Origin: Cinnamomum chago
Taxonomy: Eukaryota > Streptophyta > Magnoliopsida > Laurales > Lauraceae
Direction of reading: 5' to 3'
Assembly: GCA_038049695.1 (NCBI GenBank)
Contig: CP142451.1
Coordinates: 128,360,001-128,424,000, forward strand
DNA: 64,000 nt
The position numbers and the translations under genes were made by a program. Under the pieces are notes generated by a model. The model was not told where the DNA came from, made no database searches, and saw nothing but the letters and a program-made list of their open reading frames with translations. Positions 35,882 through 48,060 of this stretch are shown piece by piece. Position 1 is the first letter of the stretch, and each line of letters opens with the position of its first letter.

Positions 35882-36710
35882 TGAAGGTTTTTTTTTAAGG
35901 ACCACAAGAATGGATTACTAATTTTAATTTAATTAAATAATATAGCGGAAATAACTAATGAGATAATATAAAACTAGCTATCTAGTAATCATACACCACA
36001 AAAATATAGGCACAGTATTTAACGTGAAAACATTATCAAGGGAGAAAAACCACATATCAGAAATCAATAGTTTACAAACAATTTACAAGATATATTTAGA
36101 AGTTCATTTACCTCAATTTGTACCTCGACCTAAGGACTGTAGTTGTTCTTGCACAGAATCCACTAACACGACTTCCACCGTGCACCATTCTCCTTACTTA
36201 GATCTCCTCGTACCTTGTCAGTCAAGATAAAATATCTTCTATAAGAAAGCAGAAGCAACAATGATCTTCTAAAGCGGCCCTTCTTAACGATCTCTCAATG
36301 GCTTTAGAGAATAATCTCTATTTAAGATATTTCTGACTCAAATTAATAAGAGTGGTAGTCTTTAGGGTTGAGAGCAATACCCTATATATAGCCTTCAATT
36401 CTTACCTTGTAGTTACAATATAAATAGGAATCAAAATGGAAAACATAGTCTCAAATGGAAACAACTTCGCATAAGAATAAGAGACTTTCCCGAAATTCTA
36501 CGAGACCACCCCAATAACCGGAGCACATCTACAGTCCGATTGATCGAGCCAGGGAGTTTTCGCCATATCTTTTCTTTTCTTTTTTTATTCTTCGCTTCTG
36601 CTCTTCCGGCAACACAATCACAGTCCATTTTAAAATAAAATAGAAAATACAATTTAATGGACCCAGAGTTTTGTCCGACCCATGAATTAATCAACATAAA
36701 AATACTAATA
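35882..36710 (-). mobile_element. Copia-type solo LTR, minus strand (829 bp, TSD GATTG)
   Basis: It is the reverse-orientation relative of the solo LTR at 11996-12900, sharing AATTCATGGG, GTGTCGCCGGAAGAGC-like and GGTTTTTCTCCCTTGATA-like stretches. It starts TATTAG (mutated from TG) at 36710 and ends CCTTCA at 35882. GATTG flanks it at 35877-35881 and 36711-36715. No internal domain remains. Confidence 0.8.
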
Positions 36711-36715
36711 GATTG

Positions 36716-37250
36716 GTACCACCCTCTTCTTCACAAATAGGGAAAGAATGGACCATGGTCTGTAATTTACCATTCATGAGTTGCTGGGGTGGGATTTGTT
36801 TTCTGTTTTTTGAGACCATTAACAAGGATGCAGAGTCCCTATGTGTGTACCTTTTCATTGCAACCATAAGAAAAATGAATTCCACATCCTTTTTTCTTTC
36901 TTTTTTTCGTGTTTTTACTTAGGTAAGTAATAAGATTGCATTTTGCACATTGTTTTATTTTAGTTGTGTAACGCTCTGGTAGTATGGAAGGCGTTTACAG
37001 GAGAATAGTCCCCCATGGTTTATGGATCATTGAAGTGGGCCACAGTTGTAACAGCTGATTTCTTGTGACAATTCATATGTGACTTTACTGGCAGTGCTCT
37101 TCCATTTATGAGGAACAGTTTGCTGTTTGGGATTTTAAGTCAGTATGTAATGCATGCCATGGCCATGCAATTCGGATTTTCACTGGAGAATTGATTCTGG
37201 GACAGTTAGTAGTAAGGTATTGACTGCCGTTAAACGCCTTATTTAACTTG
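36716..37250. other. Spacer, nothing recognised
   Basis: No coding or repeat signal with recognisable ends. Confidence 0.4.
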
Positions 37251-37259
37251 AGTGGGCCC

Positions 37260-37485
37260 GGGGTTCGAACCCAAGCGGTAATGAGTGTTCGTTTTTACCT
37301 GACTGCCCAGATTTCAAACCCCTGGTACGTCACCTCTTCCCGCTTCATAGGCTTCTATCGTACTTTTTGGGCTTTCTTTCCGTATGTATACGGGTTTCTT
37401 TCCCACTTGAGTGAGCTACCTTCCCGTGTACGTGTAGTGTATGCAGGCTCTAACTTTTGCTAGATACCCAAAAAAAAAAAAAAAA
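37260..37485 (+). mobile_element. Probable SINE/retroposon with A tail (TSD AGTGGGCCC)
   Basis: It opens with GGGGTTCGAACCC, a B-box-like string, and ends in a run of 16 A. AGTGGGCCC flanks it at 37251-37259 and 37486-37494. The missing A-box head suggests 5' truncation. Confidence 0.65.
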
Positions 37486-38218
37486 AGTGGGCCCAACTTT
37501 GTTTGGTTGAAATCATTCATGGGTCATGCCTCTCCATGTATATAGTGCTGATCTAAAATTTATCAAGTTAGATTGACATTAAAAATTGCATTTGTCATGT
37601 GCATGTCATATAATTATATTTTGGACCATGATGGAATGAATTCCACTCCATTTGAACTGAAATTTGGGACAGTTCATATACAGAAGACTTGTGTAATATA
37701 GCCGGTTCGATCATGCAAAGATGACCATTACCATCATATATATATGCTTGGTAGCATGTTATCATCTGTTTACTCAAAGTCTAACATGTGGCCTCCACTT
37801 TAAATGGTGTAGGACATAAAACCATACTGTATTGGGTCATCTTAACAACTGGATAAGTTTGCATTCATCTGATTAATTTGAGTTACTTATAAGTTATAAG
37901 TATTCTTATTTTAATACCCAATTCCCTGGCTGCTACTAGAGTTCTCTGGTCTGGATATTGGATCATACCCTGTCTAAAGTAGGACCCACCCATCCCATTT
38001 TTAATGGGAGAACATTTATAAATGCCATGCTACTTGCAGTGGGCATTCTCTGACATCTATATATATATATATATTAGGTAATTCTCTTCTCTCGTGAGGT
38101 TTCAGAAATGGAGTTTGATGTTTGATGTTTCTATGTCATTTAGTAACAATGTGATTCCTCAGTGGTCTTTAAAGAAGTGCAGACATGAAAGCAAAAAAAG
38201 CCTTTTTTCTGCTGCAGT

Positions 38219-38333
38219 GAAGTTTGTGACTTCTTACAAAGAAGAAGAGATGGGGGGAACTTGTACTTAATTAAAAGGTATTCTTCGACTTGTATTCCAA
38301 ACGACAACGAATGGGAGTGATTTTCTAGGTAGT
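38219..38333 (+). pseudogene. Pseudo-exon: duplicated last exon of cyclin-J18
   Basis: After a retained GCTGCAG acceptor, KFVTSYKEEE-type codons match exon 9 (30132-30238). A 2-3-bp change in GATGGGGGG and an insertion (TACTTAATT) break the frame. It lacks the other exons, so it cannot encode the protein. It could still act as an alternative terminal exon only if spliced across 9 kb, which is unlikely. Confidence 0.85.
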
Positions 38334-38599
38334 TTGAAGCATCTCAATCTCTACATTTGTGTGTTTCTTCTTCTTGTTTCTTCTTTTTATCTTCCACTTT
38401 TTCCCTACTTTCCTCCTCTTTGCCATGGTAGGGTACCCCACTACTATCATTGTGTTGGCAAGTTCAAGAGAAAAGGCCCAATGGCTGTAATAATATAGTG
38501 TTTGAAATGAATTCATGAGACCTGAAATAGAAGTGACTTCGGAGGCACGTGCGCAGAGGTTCACATGGGAGGTCAAAGGCACACACATGTGACATGACA

Positions 38600-38805
38600 C
38601 AACTTTATTTTTTTTTTTGTTTGGCAAACGGAGGGTTGGTAAAACCCCGGTAGTCCTTAAGTGGTAGCACAAGTGGTCTCAACGTTTGGTTCCTGAAGGG
38701 GGGAAACCGAAAGTCGATACCAAAACCTTTAACTCCGGAAAAGGAGAAACCATGGTCTTGATCACTCAGCCAACCCATTAAAATTGTAACATTACATACC
38801 AGTCC
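38600..38805 (-). mobile_element. tRNA-derived SINE-like insert, minus strand
   Basis: On the minus strand it contains GGTTGGCTGAGTGATCAAGA (tRNA A-box-like), GGTATCGACTTTCGG (weak B box) and an A tail (T run 38609-38620 on +). The segment is absent from the homologous position near 30480. No exact target duplication found. Confidence 0.6.
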
Positions 38806-39410
38806 ACTCAAAATATGAAATACATCACTCGTGTGTTTGTATAGCAACAATGAATTGATTCCTTCTCATATGGTTGCTAGGCCATTGACTATGAAATGGA
38901 AAATGCCTATGGTGGTCCAGTGATGACTGTGATGGGACTGGGGCCTTTAGATGATTTTCCACAACTCCTCCACCGTCCAATTTGACAGGAAACGCTCTTG
39001 GCAGACTACAGCTGCTGATGGGTCCATTTCGGTTTTTAATAAGAACTACTTCCAAGTACTTTAAAAAAGTGTCCTTTGCTGCAGTTTTCTTTTGTTTTCA
39101 CAGCATAAGTAAATGTGGAGTAGGCTTCACGTACTCTATTTTAATTGTTTTGTACCATTGTTGGTGATGATTTGCATTAAAATTTAGTGTGGGAAGCCCT
39201 GTGGGGTTTCTTTTCTGTTTTTTTTAAGCTAGGGAAAACGTTAATGGGTCCCAATTCTGCAAAAGAAAAGATGTATTTAATGGGTGAGCTTCAATTATTT
39301 AGAATGATAGAATGGTAAAGAACACCCATAACCAGATGATTGTTAAATAGTGTTTAAAAGGGCAACCAATCAAGTGAGGGGTAGCATCTCTGTAGTTTTA
39401 CTTACACAAT

Positions 39411-42400
39411 CAATCATTTGTTACAATGATGGCCGTTTGTATGACAATAGCCTTTATCTTATGGATTCCCTTGTCTTATGCTTGGGATATGAAGAAGGAA
39501 CTTGCTTATAATAAGTTTTACACCTTTTTTTTTGGTTTATACCTTTTCAGGTAGGAGGAGTTTTTACATAAAAATTAGATTTATTTACACTTTATTTATA
39601 TATGTAATGTGTAAATGAGTATTAAAAAACGTGACCATACATGAATGTTAGGCATGTGTAACATTTATTTGTAAACACCCCCCTTAATGGTCTTTTCTGG
39701 CAAGTCATGCATGGAATTAAAGACGAACTAGGTGGGTTGGCTACACTTTGAACTTGTCAACACCAGCTTGGTGCTGATGAATGAAAGAACATAAAGATTT
39801 ATGGAAGACGAAATGAGAACCAAATTCATGAATTGACTCATTTAAAAATCTTATTTATGATAGAACTTAAATTCCCACTAAATAAAGTAGGGAGTTGGTA
39901 GTAAAAATGAATAATCTCCTTTCCGCCAACACACTCAATGGTTGAGTTGTGTTGGCACATTGATATCACACATTACTGAGGGATTGATCCCTGAGTCTTC
40001 AGATGGGTATTGAGTTGTGTTGGCACATTGATATCACACATTACTGAGGGATCGATCCCTGAGTCTTCAGGTGGGTAGTATCTCTCTTGCCCGTAGGCCA
40101 ACCTAGCAAAAAGAGAAAAAAAAAAAAAAAAAGCAAAAGAAAACCATCTCCATCGAAAAAGATAATATATCCCAATTCAATTTTTGATATCTATGAGTAA
40201 GGAGTTGATAGTAAATGCATTGATTTGGTTCATGCCAATGTGGCTTTAAGAACTACCTTGTTGAGAATCTGATCAAGTACAAAACTCAGTTCAGAATATT
40301 CAAGAAAAGACTGGAGATTTTGGTAGAAACAAGTTTTTCTAGCTTTCCACAGGTAACAATTATCCAACAAGCACCATTAGAAAATAGGGAAAACCCCTTG
40401 ATCAATCGGGGTCTAATTTTCCTTACTTTTCTCTTCATTTTGTCTACTAGAAAAACACGCCTATGCTATTAATCATAATATTAAAATTTATAAAAGAAAT
40501 TTATGATCAGTTTCTTTAAAATTAAATGCAAAAGGTTTTAGTTTGAGAGAGAGGAAAAAAAGAAGAAGTCCATAAGAATTCAATACCGAATACCATATAA
40601 TTTAAAAAAAAAAAAAACACAAGCCCATGAAAATTGAAGATTAATAATCAAGAAAACTAAAAAAAAATTCAAAACAAAAAAATAATATAGACTATGAATA
40701 AAATCCAATGAAATTTGAAAGACACATAGAAATGAAAATCCACAATCAACTCAATAACATAAGCAATTTAAAAGAATCAAACATTCATGAGGAAAAAAAA
40801 AACCCTAAAAAATGGAGCACAGAAGGGCAAAGACAAAAGAATCCATAAATTCATGAAAAACGATCATAAAAAAATAAAAAAAAACCTAAAACCCATCACA
40901 AGTGAGAAATTATAATAAAAGAAATACAAAATAAAATAAAATAAATTTTATTAAAAAGGCTATAAAAATATATATAAATAAAGATTCATAGACAATACAA
41001 TGATAAAAGAAATTAGAAGAACCAAACTAACTTATGATAATCTAATACTCAAAAATGAAAATTTGAAGCCACAAAAGAAATAAGAAAAATCTATAAAAAA
41101 AGATTTCACAGAGAGAACTTAAAGAACCCAATGGAAGTAAAATAAATAATTAACTCATAATGATAAGCATTAAAAAAATTTAAAAACAAAACAGAAAAAT
41201 GAGAATTCACATAAAATCCCATGATAAAAAGTGATTTAAAAGAAAAAAAAAACAAGGAAAACCCAATACCCAAAAATTGAAAAAAAAAAGGAGAAAAAAA
41301 GAAACTCACAATCTATGAAAATCATACAAATACAAACCATAAAAATATTGTATAAGGTTTATGATCATCTTCTGTTGTTAATTAGTTGATGTCAAGAAAG
41401 TGTCCTTGCAGTTGTTATACAAAGCTTTCAGTAGGACAATGCCTTCTTCTTGTAATCAACACCACTGAATCGTCTTCCAATAGACATAGCCATGCCAATC
41501 TCAATCTCCCTCTCCCTCTCATGGAGGACCCTAAACCCAAATTCCACCTTATGGGATTCATCATCTTCATCCTAAAGACACCATTTTGTTCATGGTCTAC
41601 CACTGCATCTTGCATGTGTGGTGCAGTCAGTGCCAACAATTCAGGCGGAGAAGATGAATCTCATAAGTTCCCTTTCAAAACCACTTGTAACAATCCTTTT
41701 CCAAGCATTTGATAGAGAAGAAACAAAGAAGAAAGCAAGGAGGAAGAACCCTAAGCTTAGTCTCAGCTATTCCAGAACAGTCTTACGAATGAACTGATAA
41801 CTGGGTTCCTTTAAAACCTTATACACTCTCTATAGAAATTTTAAAATGATGGTTATTTTGTATAAATCATATTAAAATGACATAACTAAAATTGCTCAAA
41901 TAAAATATGATGAACTCAAAAGTAAATGAAAAAGGTTTACCTCTTAAATTGAAATGTTTAGTAATTGCACCAATTGTCTTAAGATGTTCACATTTTAAAA
42001 TGAATTGAACACTAATCTAAACTATGCATGCAAATGAGACATGTGACGATACTAAAAAGAGACACAAAGAAACAAAAAAATTATTGAAGTTGCCCAAAAA
42101 AAATACAATGAACTTAAAATTAAATGAAAGTTCTCTTGTTGACATAGAGAAATATAATTATATTAGAGAAAGTAGAAAATTATGATAATAATAAGAATGA
42201 GCTTAATTCTTTATTTAGATGGACCAATATTATTGGAGATTCCTTTTACCATTAGTTCCGCATTTAAAAAAAAAGTGTACAATCAAAATCAATATATAAA
42301 AAAGAAAGCAGACAACCCAGAATCGAGAGTGGATTAAATAAAAAAGACTAAGGATTAAATAAACTAGACAACCCAGAAATCGGCTTTTCACATTCTAAAA

Positions 42401-43250
42401 AAAAAAGAAAAAAATATCATATAATCAGAAGAAACAAAAATACTTGAAATTCCTTATATTAGTGGCACTTATTGACACTGTGACCCATTAACACTCAAAT
42501 GCTATTGCTTTGATATAAATATGATGATATTGAGAGTTTCTTAATAGACAAAAGGCGTGATGGAGATTCCAAATCAAAGAAAAAAAAATTTGTTTGGAAA
42601 ACTCTAGTATTTTGTATTTTTTTTATCAGAGAATAAATTTGCGATGAGAATTTGAGGTATCCCATAAGTAGTAAGGATGTTTGCCTCAATAATTATTATT
42701 TTTAATATATAGGGTCTATCGTAGTGTTCCACTCCATTTACATCACGATTTATAAAAGTTAATACCACACACACAAAAAAGGAAAAAAATCAGACTCCAC
42801 CCTTTCTCCCTCGGCAAGCATGCATGATAGCACATCAGTTACATGGAAAGTTTCATGCCTCCTCTTTAGCTTTACGCTGTTGTTGCGAGTTTTTTTTTTC
42901 CAATAATATTGTCATTTTCTTATTAATTACGAAACTTATTATTTTTGTTGATCAATTTCATATATTATATATGCATTTGAGTTTAGTTTTATTGTAAAAT
43001 GGTTGTCCTAAAAAATTAACGACTATATAGGAAATCATATAAAATAGTTATTTTAAAAGTTTGATAATCTATGTTTAAAGTACAATGCATAAGTATAAAA
43101 ATAATAACAACAGTATTTATAGGGGTCAATATTCTAAAAATATAGTTATTTTTATAAATACCTTGTAGATAAATTCCAACTTACGATCAATATTCCAAAG
43201 TGGGGCCATGTCCTTTTCTTATTAACTAATTTTGTTTATAACCATTAACA
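39411..43250. other. Very AT-rich intergenic spacer
   Basis: Long A-rich stretches (40480-41340), a 68-bp tandem pair at 39942-40077 and no recognised gene. An open frame at 41386-41712 with a short hydrophobic segment does not resemble a known family. Confidence 0.5.
39942..40077. repeat. Tandem duplication, two 68-bp units
   Basis: TTGAGTTGTGTTGGCACATT to CAGATGGGTA is repeated at once with two or three substitutions (39942-40009 and 40010-40077). Confidence 0.92.
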
Positions 43251-43256
43251 AAAAGA

Positions 43257-43325
43257 TGCGTTGTGGTGTAGTGGTAGGCTTGCTCATTTGAAATTCATAT
43301 TGTCTTGAGTTCGAGTCTTGGCACA
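43257..43325 (+). other. tRNA-like sequence, probably a SINE head
   Basis: TGTGGTGTAGTGGTAGGCTT resembles an A box and GAGTTCGAGTCTT a B box at tRNA spacing. The acceptor ends do not pair convincingly, so this is not called as a tRNA gene. T-rich 21-bp repeat sequence follows directly. Confidence 0.4.
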
Positions 43326-44087
43326 AACTATTTGAGTTTTTGGCAAATTTATTTGCGTTTTTTTAAATTTATTTGTGTTTTTGAATTTTATTTACGTCTT
43401 TTGAAATTTATTTAGAGCTAATTAGCGAAATGTCCCTCATAGAGGTCTTGTAAGGCCTCCTCCAGTCCATCAACTTTTTCTTTAAGGCCTATAGTCCATA
43501 CAGCTGGACATATTTCGACGAGAGGTCCCTAAATACGCCACATCATACATTATTATGACTAATTTACCCTTTGAACTGTTTAGGTATGAAATTTTGAATT
43601 TAAAATTTTCGAATCTTCCATTCTCCCTCCTTCATAGGACAAGGTTCAACAGAACCAGAATCATTCCTGCGTCTTCTTCCTCTTTGGCGATGGAACAGTG
43701 GCATCAACGATGAGACCGACGGATCATCCTTCTCCGGCAACGAGCGGAGAAAACCGGTGAGGTCGACTTGAACTGCAAACAAAGACGGGATTGTCTTTTT
43801 CTGCGATAAAACATCCGGCAGTAGTTGTTGTCGAGGGATGCCTCCTTCCTCTCCTCTTCTTGTCAGTCCAAACACCGTCTTCTTTGTTTTCTCCTCCCTT
43901 TTTTTCCGTTCCATCAAGTTTGGCCCTTTCTCTCTCTGCACACGAAATCCAAGGAAAAAGGAGAAATCCCATCCTTAGATTCCCAGCCGAGAAAAACAAA
44001 AAATCCCATATTTGTTTGATTTTCGTAGTGGGGTAATTCCAATTCTCACCTTTGATGAATCTGAATATGCTTACATGGGCCGAGTGA

Positions 44088-44290
44088 CGTCATCTTTGGT
44101 ATGTACATATTTGATGGCCACATACCAGAGATTCTCAGGCGAGATGGTTTTGACTTGTTGAAGCTCCAGACGTGCATACCAAAAATCTCATCTTTGGCAT
44201 GTATGAATTTGATGGCCACATACCAGAGATTCCTTAGCGAGATGGCGTTGACATGTTGAAGCTCCAGACGTGGAGGGATCAGGAGATCAT
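44088..44290. repeat. Tandem duplication of about 100 bp in the cargo of element A
   Basis: GATGGCCACATACCAGAGAT and GTTGAAGCTCCAGACGTG each occur twice at the same spacing. Origin unknown. Confidence 0.75.
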
Positions 44291-44358
44291 GGCCATCCAC
44301 ATCGCAAATTCGATGGCAACTGCAAAAGATTCCACATACCAAAAATATCTCATCTTCT

Positions 44359-45396
44359 GGGTCCTTAGTTTTCTTTTGATGCTTTATTTCATAGTAAGAT
44401 CATTGTAGTTGTAGTTGTTTGCTATTTTCATGTTCATTGAGTTTTTTGTAAATTTATCTGAGTTTCTAACAAATTTATCTGAGTTTTTGAAAAATTTAGC
44501 TTAGTTTTTGATAAATTTATCTGATTTTTTGTCAAATTTATCTGTGTTTTTGGTAAATTTATTTGTATTTTTGAAAATTTTATCTGAGTTTTTTTTTAAA
44601 TTTATCTGAGTTTTTGGAATATCTATTTGAGTTTTTGGCAAATTTATTTGCGTTTTTTTAAATTTATTTGTGTTTTTGAATTTTATTTACGTCTTTTGAA
44701 ATTTATTTACTTTTTTTTTTAAATTTTGCTTGGATCTTTTAAAACTTATTTGCATCTTTTGAAATTTCTTTTCCATTTTTTGAAATTTATTTGGATCTTT
44801 TGATATTTTCTTGTGTCTTTTTAAATTTATCTTCGTTCTTTTGAAATTTATTGAGTTTTTCTCTTTTGGGTCCTTAGTTTTCTTTTGATGCTTTATTTCA
44901 TAGTAAGATCATTGTAGTTGTAGATGTTTGTTATTTTCATGTTCATTGAGTTTTTTGTAAATTTATCTGAGTTTCTAACAAATTTATCTGAGTTTTTAAA
45001 AAATTTAGCTAAGTTTTTGAAAAATTTAGCTAAGTTTTTGATAAATTTATCTGATTTTTTGTCAAATTTATTTGTGTTTTTGGTAAATTTATTTGTGTTT
45101 TTGAAAAATTTATCTGAGTTTTTTTTTTAAATTTATCTGAGTTTTTGGAATATCTATTTGAGTTTTTGGCAAATTTATTTACGTTTTTTTAAATTTATTT
45201 GTGTTTTTGAATTTTATTTAAGTCTTTTGAAATTTATTTACTTTTTTTTTTAATTTTGCTTGGATCTTTTAAAACTTATTTGCATCTTTTGAAATTTCTT
45301 TTCCATTTTTTGAAATTTATTTGGATCTTTTGAGATTTTTTTGGGTCTTTTTAAATTTATCTTCGTTCTTTTGAAATTTATTTCGTTTTTTGAAAT
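44359..45396. repeat. 519-bp tandem duplication of a T-rich block
   Basis: GGGTCCTTAGTTTTCTTTTG at 44359 recurs at 44878, and the following roughly 500 bp match almost base for base. The close identity implies a recent duplication. Confidence 0.88.
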
Positions 45397-45760
45397 TATT
45401 GCATTTTTTAAAATTTTATTTAAGTCTATTGAAATTTATTTACATTTTTTTAATTTTATTTTGATCTTTTGAAATTTATTTGCGACTTTTGAAATTTATT
45501 TACATTTTTTAAATTTATTTGGATATTTTGAGATTTATTTTCACCTTTTTAAATTTATTTGTGTTCTTTTGAAATTTATTGCGATTTTTGAAATTTATTT
45601 CGTTTTTTTAAATTTATTTGCTTTCTTTTGAGATTTATTTGTGTTTTTTAAATTTTATTTGCTTTTTTTAAATTTATTTCATTTTTTTAGAAATTTATTT
45701 GAAATTTTTTTCCTATTTTTTGAAACTTAATTGTGTTTTTTTGAAATTGATTTGAAAATC
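44440..45760. repeat. T-rich degenerate minisatellite, about 21-bp period
   Basis: Units of the form AAATTTATCTGAGTTTTTG, drifting to GAAATTTATTTGCGTCTTTT. The 21-bp period yields 7-residue peptide repeats (NLSEFLK-like) in one frame, a by-product of the period rather than a gene. A segment of about 80 bp is repeated nearly exactly at 43329-43411, outside element A. Confidence 0.9.
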
Positions 45761-46172
45761 TCATTAGTGGAATTTTATTAATCATGACTAATTTAATGGT
45801 AGTTGACCATTATTAATGGCTTATCCCACTAATCATGGGATATGATTTGTAGGAAGGGTAAATTAGACATTTTAGGTTTCCAAATTTGGAAAAATGACCT
45901 ATCCCACTATAAGAAAAGATTGTGGACCTAAGGCAATAAAGTGAAATGTTTAGGGATCTGTCGCCGAATCCCCCTAATTTTTACCATCTTATTAAAAATA
46001 GAAGGTCCCTAGGATTGAATCTATCCAGCCTCCAGTCCAAGCAAATTCTTTTTAAGGGCTCTGGTCCAAGCAGTTAGACTGTTTGCAGCCAGAAGTCCCT
46101 GGATACAATTTACATGACTAATTTGCCCTCTTTCAACTGTTTAGGCATCTAATTTTGAATTTTAAAATTTCA

Positions 46173-46562
<390 letters not shown>

Positions 46563-46587
46563 TCACCCTGAGTCAAGATACTTGCTA

Positions 46588-46815
46588 TTACACGGTTTCA
46601 TATATGCTGTCACACAGTTTCCTTGTCATGATTCTTTGCTGCAGAGCTTCGTAGATGCAGGATATTCTAGATTTCCTAGTAAGCCGCACGGTTATCTCGT
46701 GGCCATACTCGGTCAATTGCAATCTCTTTTGTAAGTAGATCTTGAGGGATCTTATGTGATACTCATTAATGTGGGCCAGTTTTCCTTTAACTAGACCCAA
46801 TGTCTGATTGGTCAA
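46588..46815 (-). other. Protein-like minus-strand open frame of unknown origin in element B cargo
   Basis: A 75-codon frame of balanced composition (QLTEYGHEITVRLTRKSR) sits next to the ubiquitin pieces on the same strand. It could be a second captured gene fragment. No family recognised. Confidence 0.3.
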
Positions 46816-47059
46816 CTTGATTATGAGTCGGATCTATATCAGAAGTCACCTCCAATGCATGTGCAAAATTATATAGAGATAATTAGCGAATCTTCAAGTC
46901 GCCGGAGCCCCGTGTTGAAATGCCTTTGCGCCATCGTCGTTGCAGGAACGTTTGCGGTTCTTGTTCTGGAACAGGAGAACGAGAGGAGGAAGAAGATGAC
47001 CTAGAGGGTCGGTTCCAATCTGGGTGAGGTCGGGTCAAGTTTGACCTGGTTTCAAAGCC

Positions 47060-47830
47060 TAAAAGCAAATCTGTCTGAGTTTTTGAGAAACTTATCTGTG
47101 TTTTTGGCAAATATATATGAGTTCCCGGCAAATTTAACTGAGTTTTTGAAAATTTTATCTGAGTTTTTAACAAATTTATCTGAGTTTCTAACAAATTTAT
47201 CTTCATTTTAGAAATTTATCTGAGTTCTGGAACAAATTTATCTGAGTTCTGAAATAAATTTCTTTACGTTCTGGACAAATCTATCTGAGTTTTGGTTAAT
47301 TTATCTGAGTTATGGGACAAATTTATCTGAGTTTGGACAAATTTATCCGAGTTTGTGGCAAATGTATTTGCGTTTTTCTAAATTTATTTACACTTTTTTG
47401 AGATTTATTTGGATCTTTTAAAATTGATTTTCACCTTTTGAAAAATATTTGCATCTTTTTAAATTGATTTTCATCTTTTGAAAAATTTTAGATTTTTTGA
47501 AATTTATTTGCGTCTTTTTAAATTTCTCTAGGTTCTTTTGATATTATAATATTTTTTGAAATTTATTTGCATTATTTCAAATTTATTTGTATTTTTTGAA
47601 ATTAGGTTTTTTTTAGAGTTTAATTTTGTTTTTTTAATTTTATTTACATCTTTTGAAATTTATTTTCGTCTTTTGAAATTTATTTACATTTTTTTAAATT
47701 TATTTTCGTCTTTTGAAATTTATTTGGATCTTTTGAAGTTTATTTGGATATTTTGAAATTTATTTGTGTTTTTGAAATTTATTTCATTTTTAGAAATTTA
47801 TTTGAAATTTGTTTCCTGTTTTTTGAACTT
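47060..47830. repeat. T-rich degenerate minisatellite in element B
   Basis: Same 19-22-bp unit family as 44440-45760, with additional TTCTGGACAAATTTATCTGA-like variants. Confidence 0.88.
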
Positions 47831-48060
47831 TATTTGAAAATCTCATTAGTGGAATTTTATTAATCGTGACTAATTTAATGGTAGTTGACCATTATTAATG
47901 GCTTATCCCACATATCATGGGATATGATTTGAAGAAATGGTAAATTAGACACTTTAGGTTTTCAAATTTGGAAAAAGGACCTTTCACACTATAAAAAAAG
48001 ATTGTGGACCTAAGGCAATAAAGTGAAATGTTCAGGGACCTCTCACCGAATCCTCCTTAA

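Larger units (their letters stand above)
37622..39410. repeat. Segmental duplication, copy 2
   Basis: Same-orientation copy of 29550-31285 at an offset of about 8.07 kb. It lacks the 197-bp MITE and the 30.65-kb hairpin insert but carries a private SINE-like insert (about 38600-38805) and extra sequence at about 39241-39357. It contains the pseudo-exon at 38219-38333. Confidence 0.88.
43428..45985. mobile_element. Cargo-bearing element A of a tandem pair (unclassified, Pack-MULE-like)
   Basis: The left module (43428-43610: CCTCCAGTCC, GAGAGGTCCCTAAATACG, GACTAATTTACCCTTTGAA, AACTGTTTAGG) and the right module (about 45755-45985: GGAATTTTATTAATCATGAC to TGTCGCCGAATCC) are both repeated in element B. 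In inverted orientation the two ends share TTCGACGAGAGGTCCCTAAA-like and GTCTAATTTACCCTT-like strings, suggesting diverged terminal inverted repeats. The cargo is a moderately GC-rich unknown segment (43600-44350) and a large T-rich minisatellite. No transposase seen. Confidence 0.55.

Noticed and set aside
38219..38333. Second functional terminal exon of cyclin-J18
   Set aside because: Frame-breaking indels relative to exon 9 and no neighbouring cyclin exons.
39920..40080. CRISPR array or phage-type direct repeats
   Set aside because: Only two adjacent 68-bp units without spacers, in a plant nuclear context.
41386..41712. Small secreted or membrane peptide gene
   Set aside because: A hydrophobic stretch is present, but there is no cleavable signal of usual form, no cysteine pattern of a known peptide family, and an overlapping minus-strand frame.
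43257..43325. Functional tRNA gene
   Set aside because: A- and B-box-like strings are present, but acceptor-stem pairing and a clean anticodon arm are not. More likely a SINE head.
44924..45130. Heptad-repeat protein (NLSEFLK-like)
   Set aside because: A T-rich minisatellite with 21-bp period gives seven-residue repeats automatically. Similar frames appear on the opposite strand at 46883-47206.
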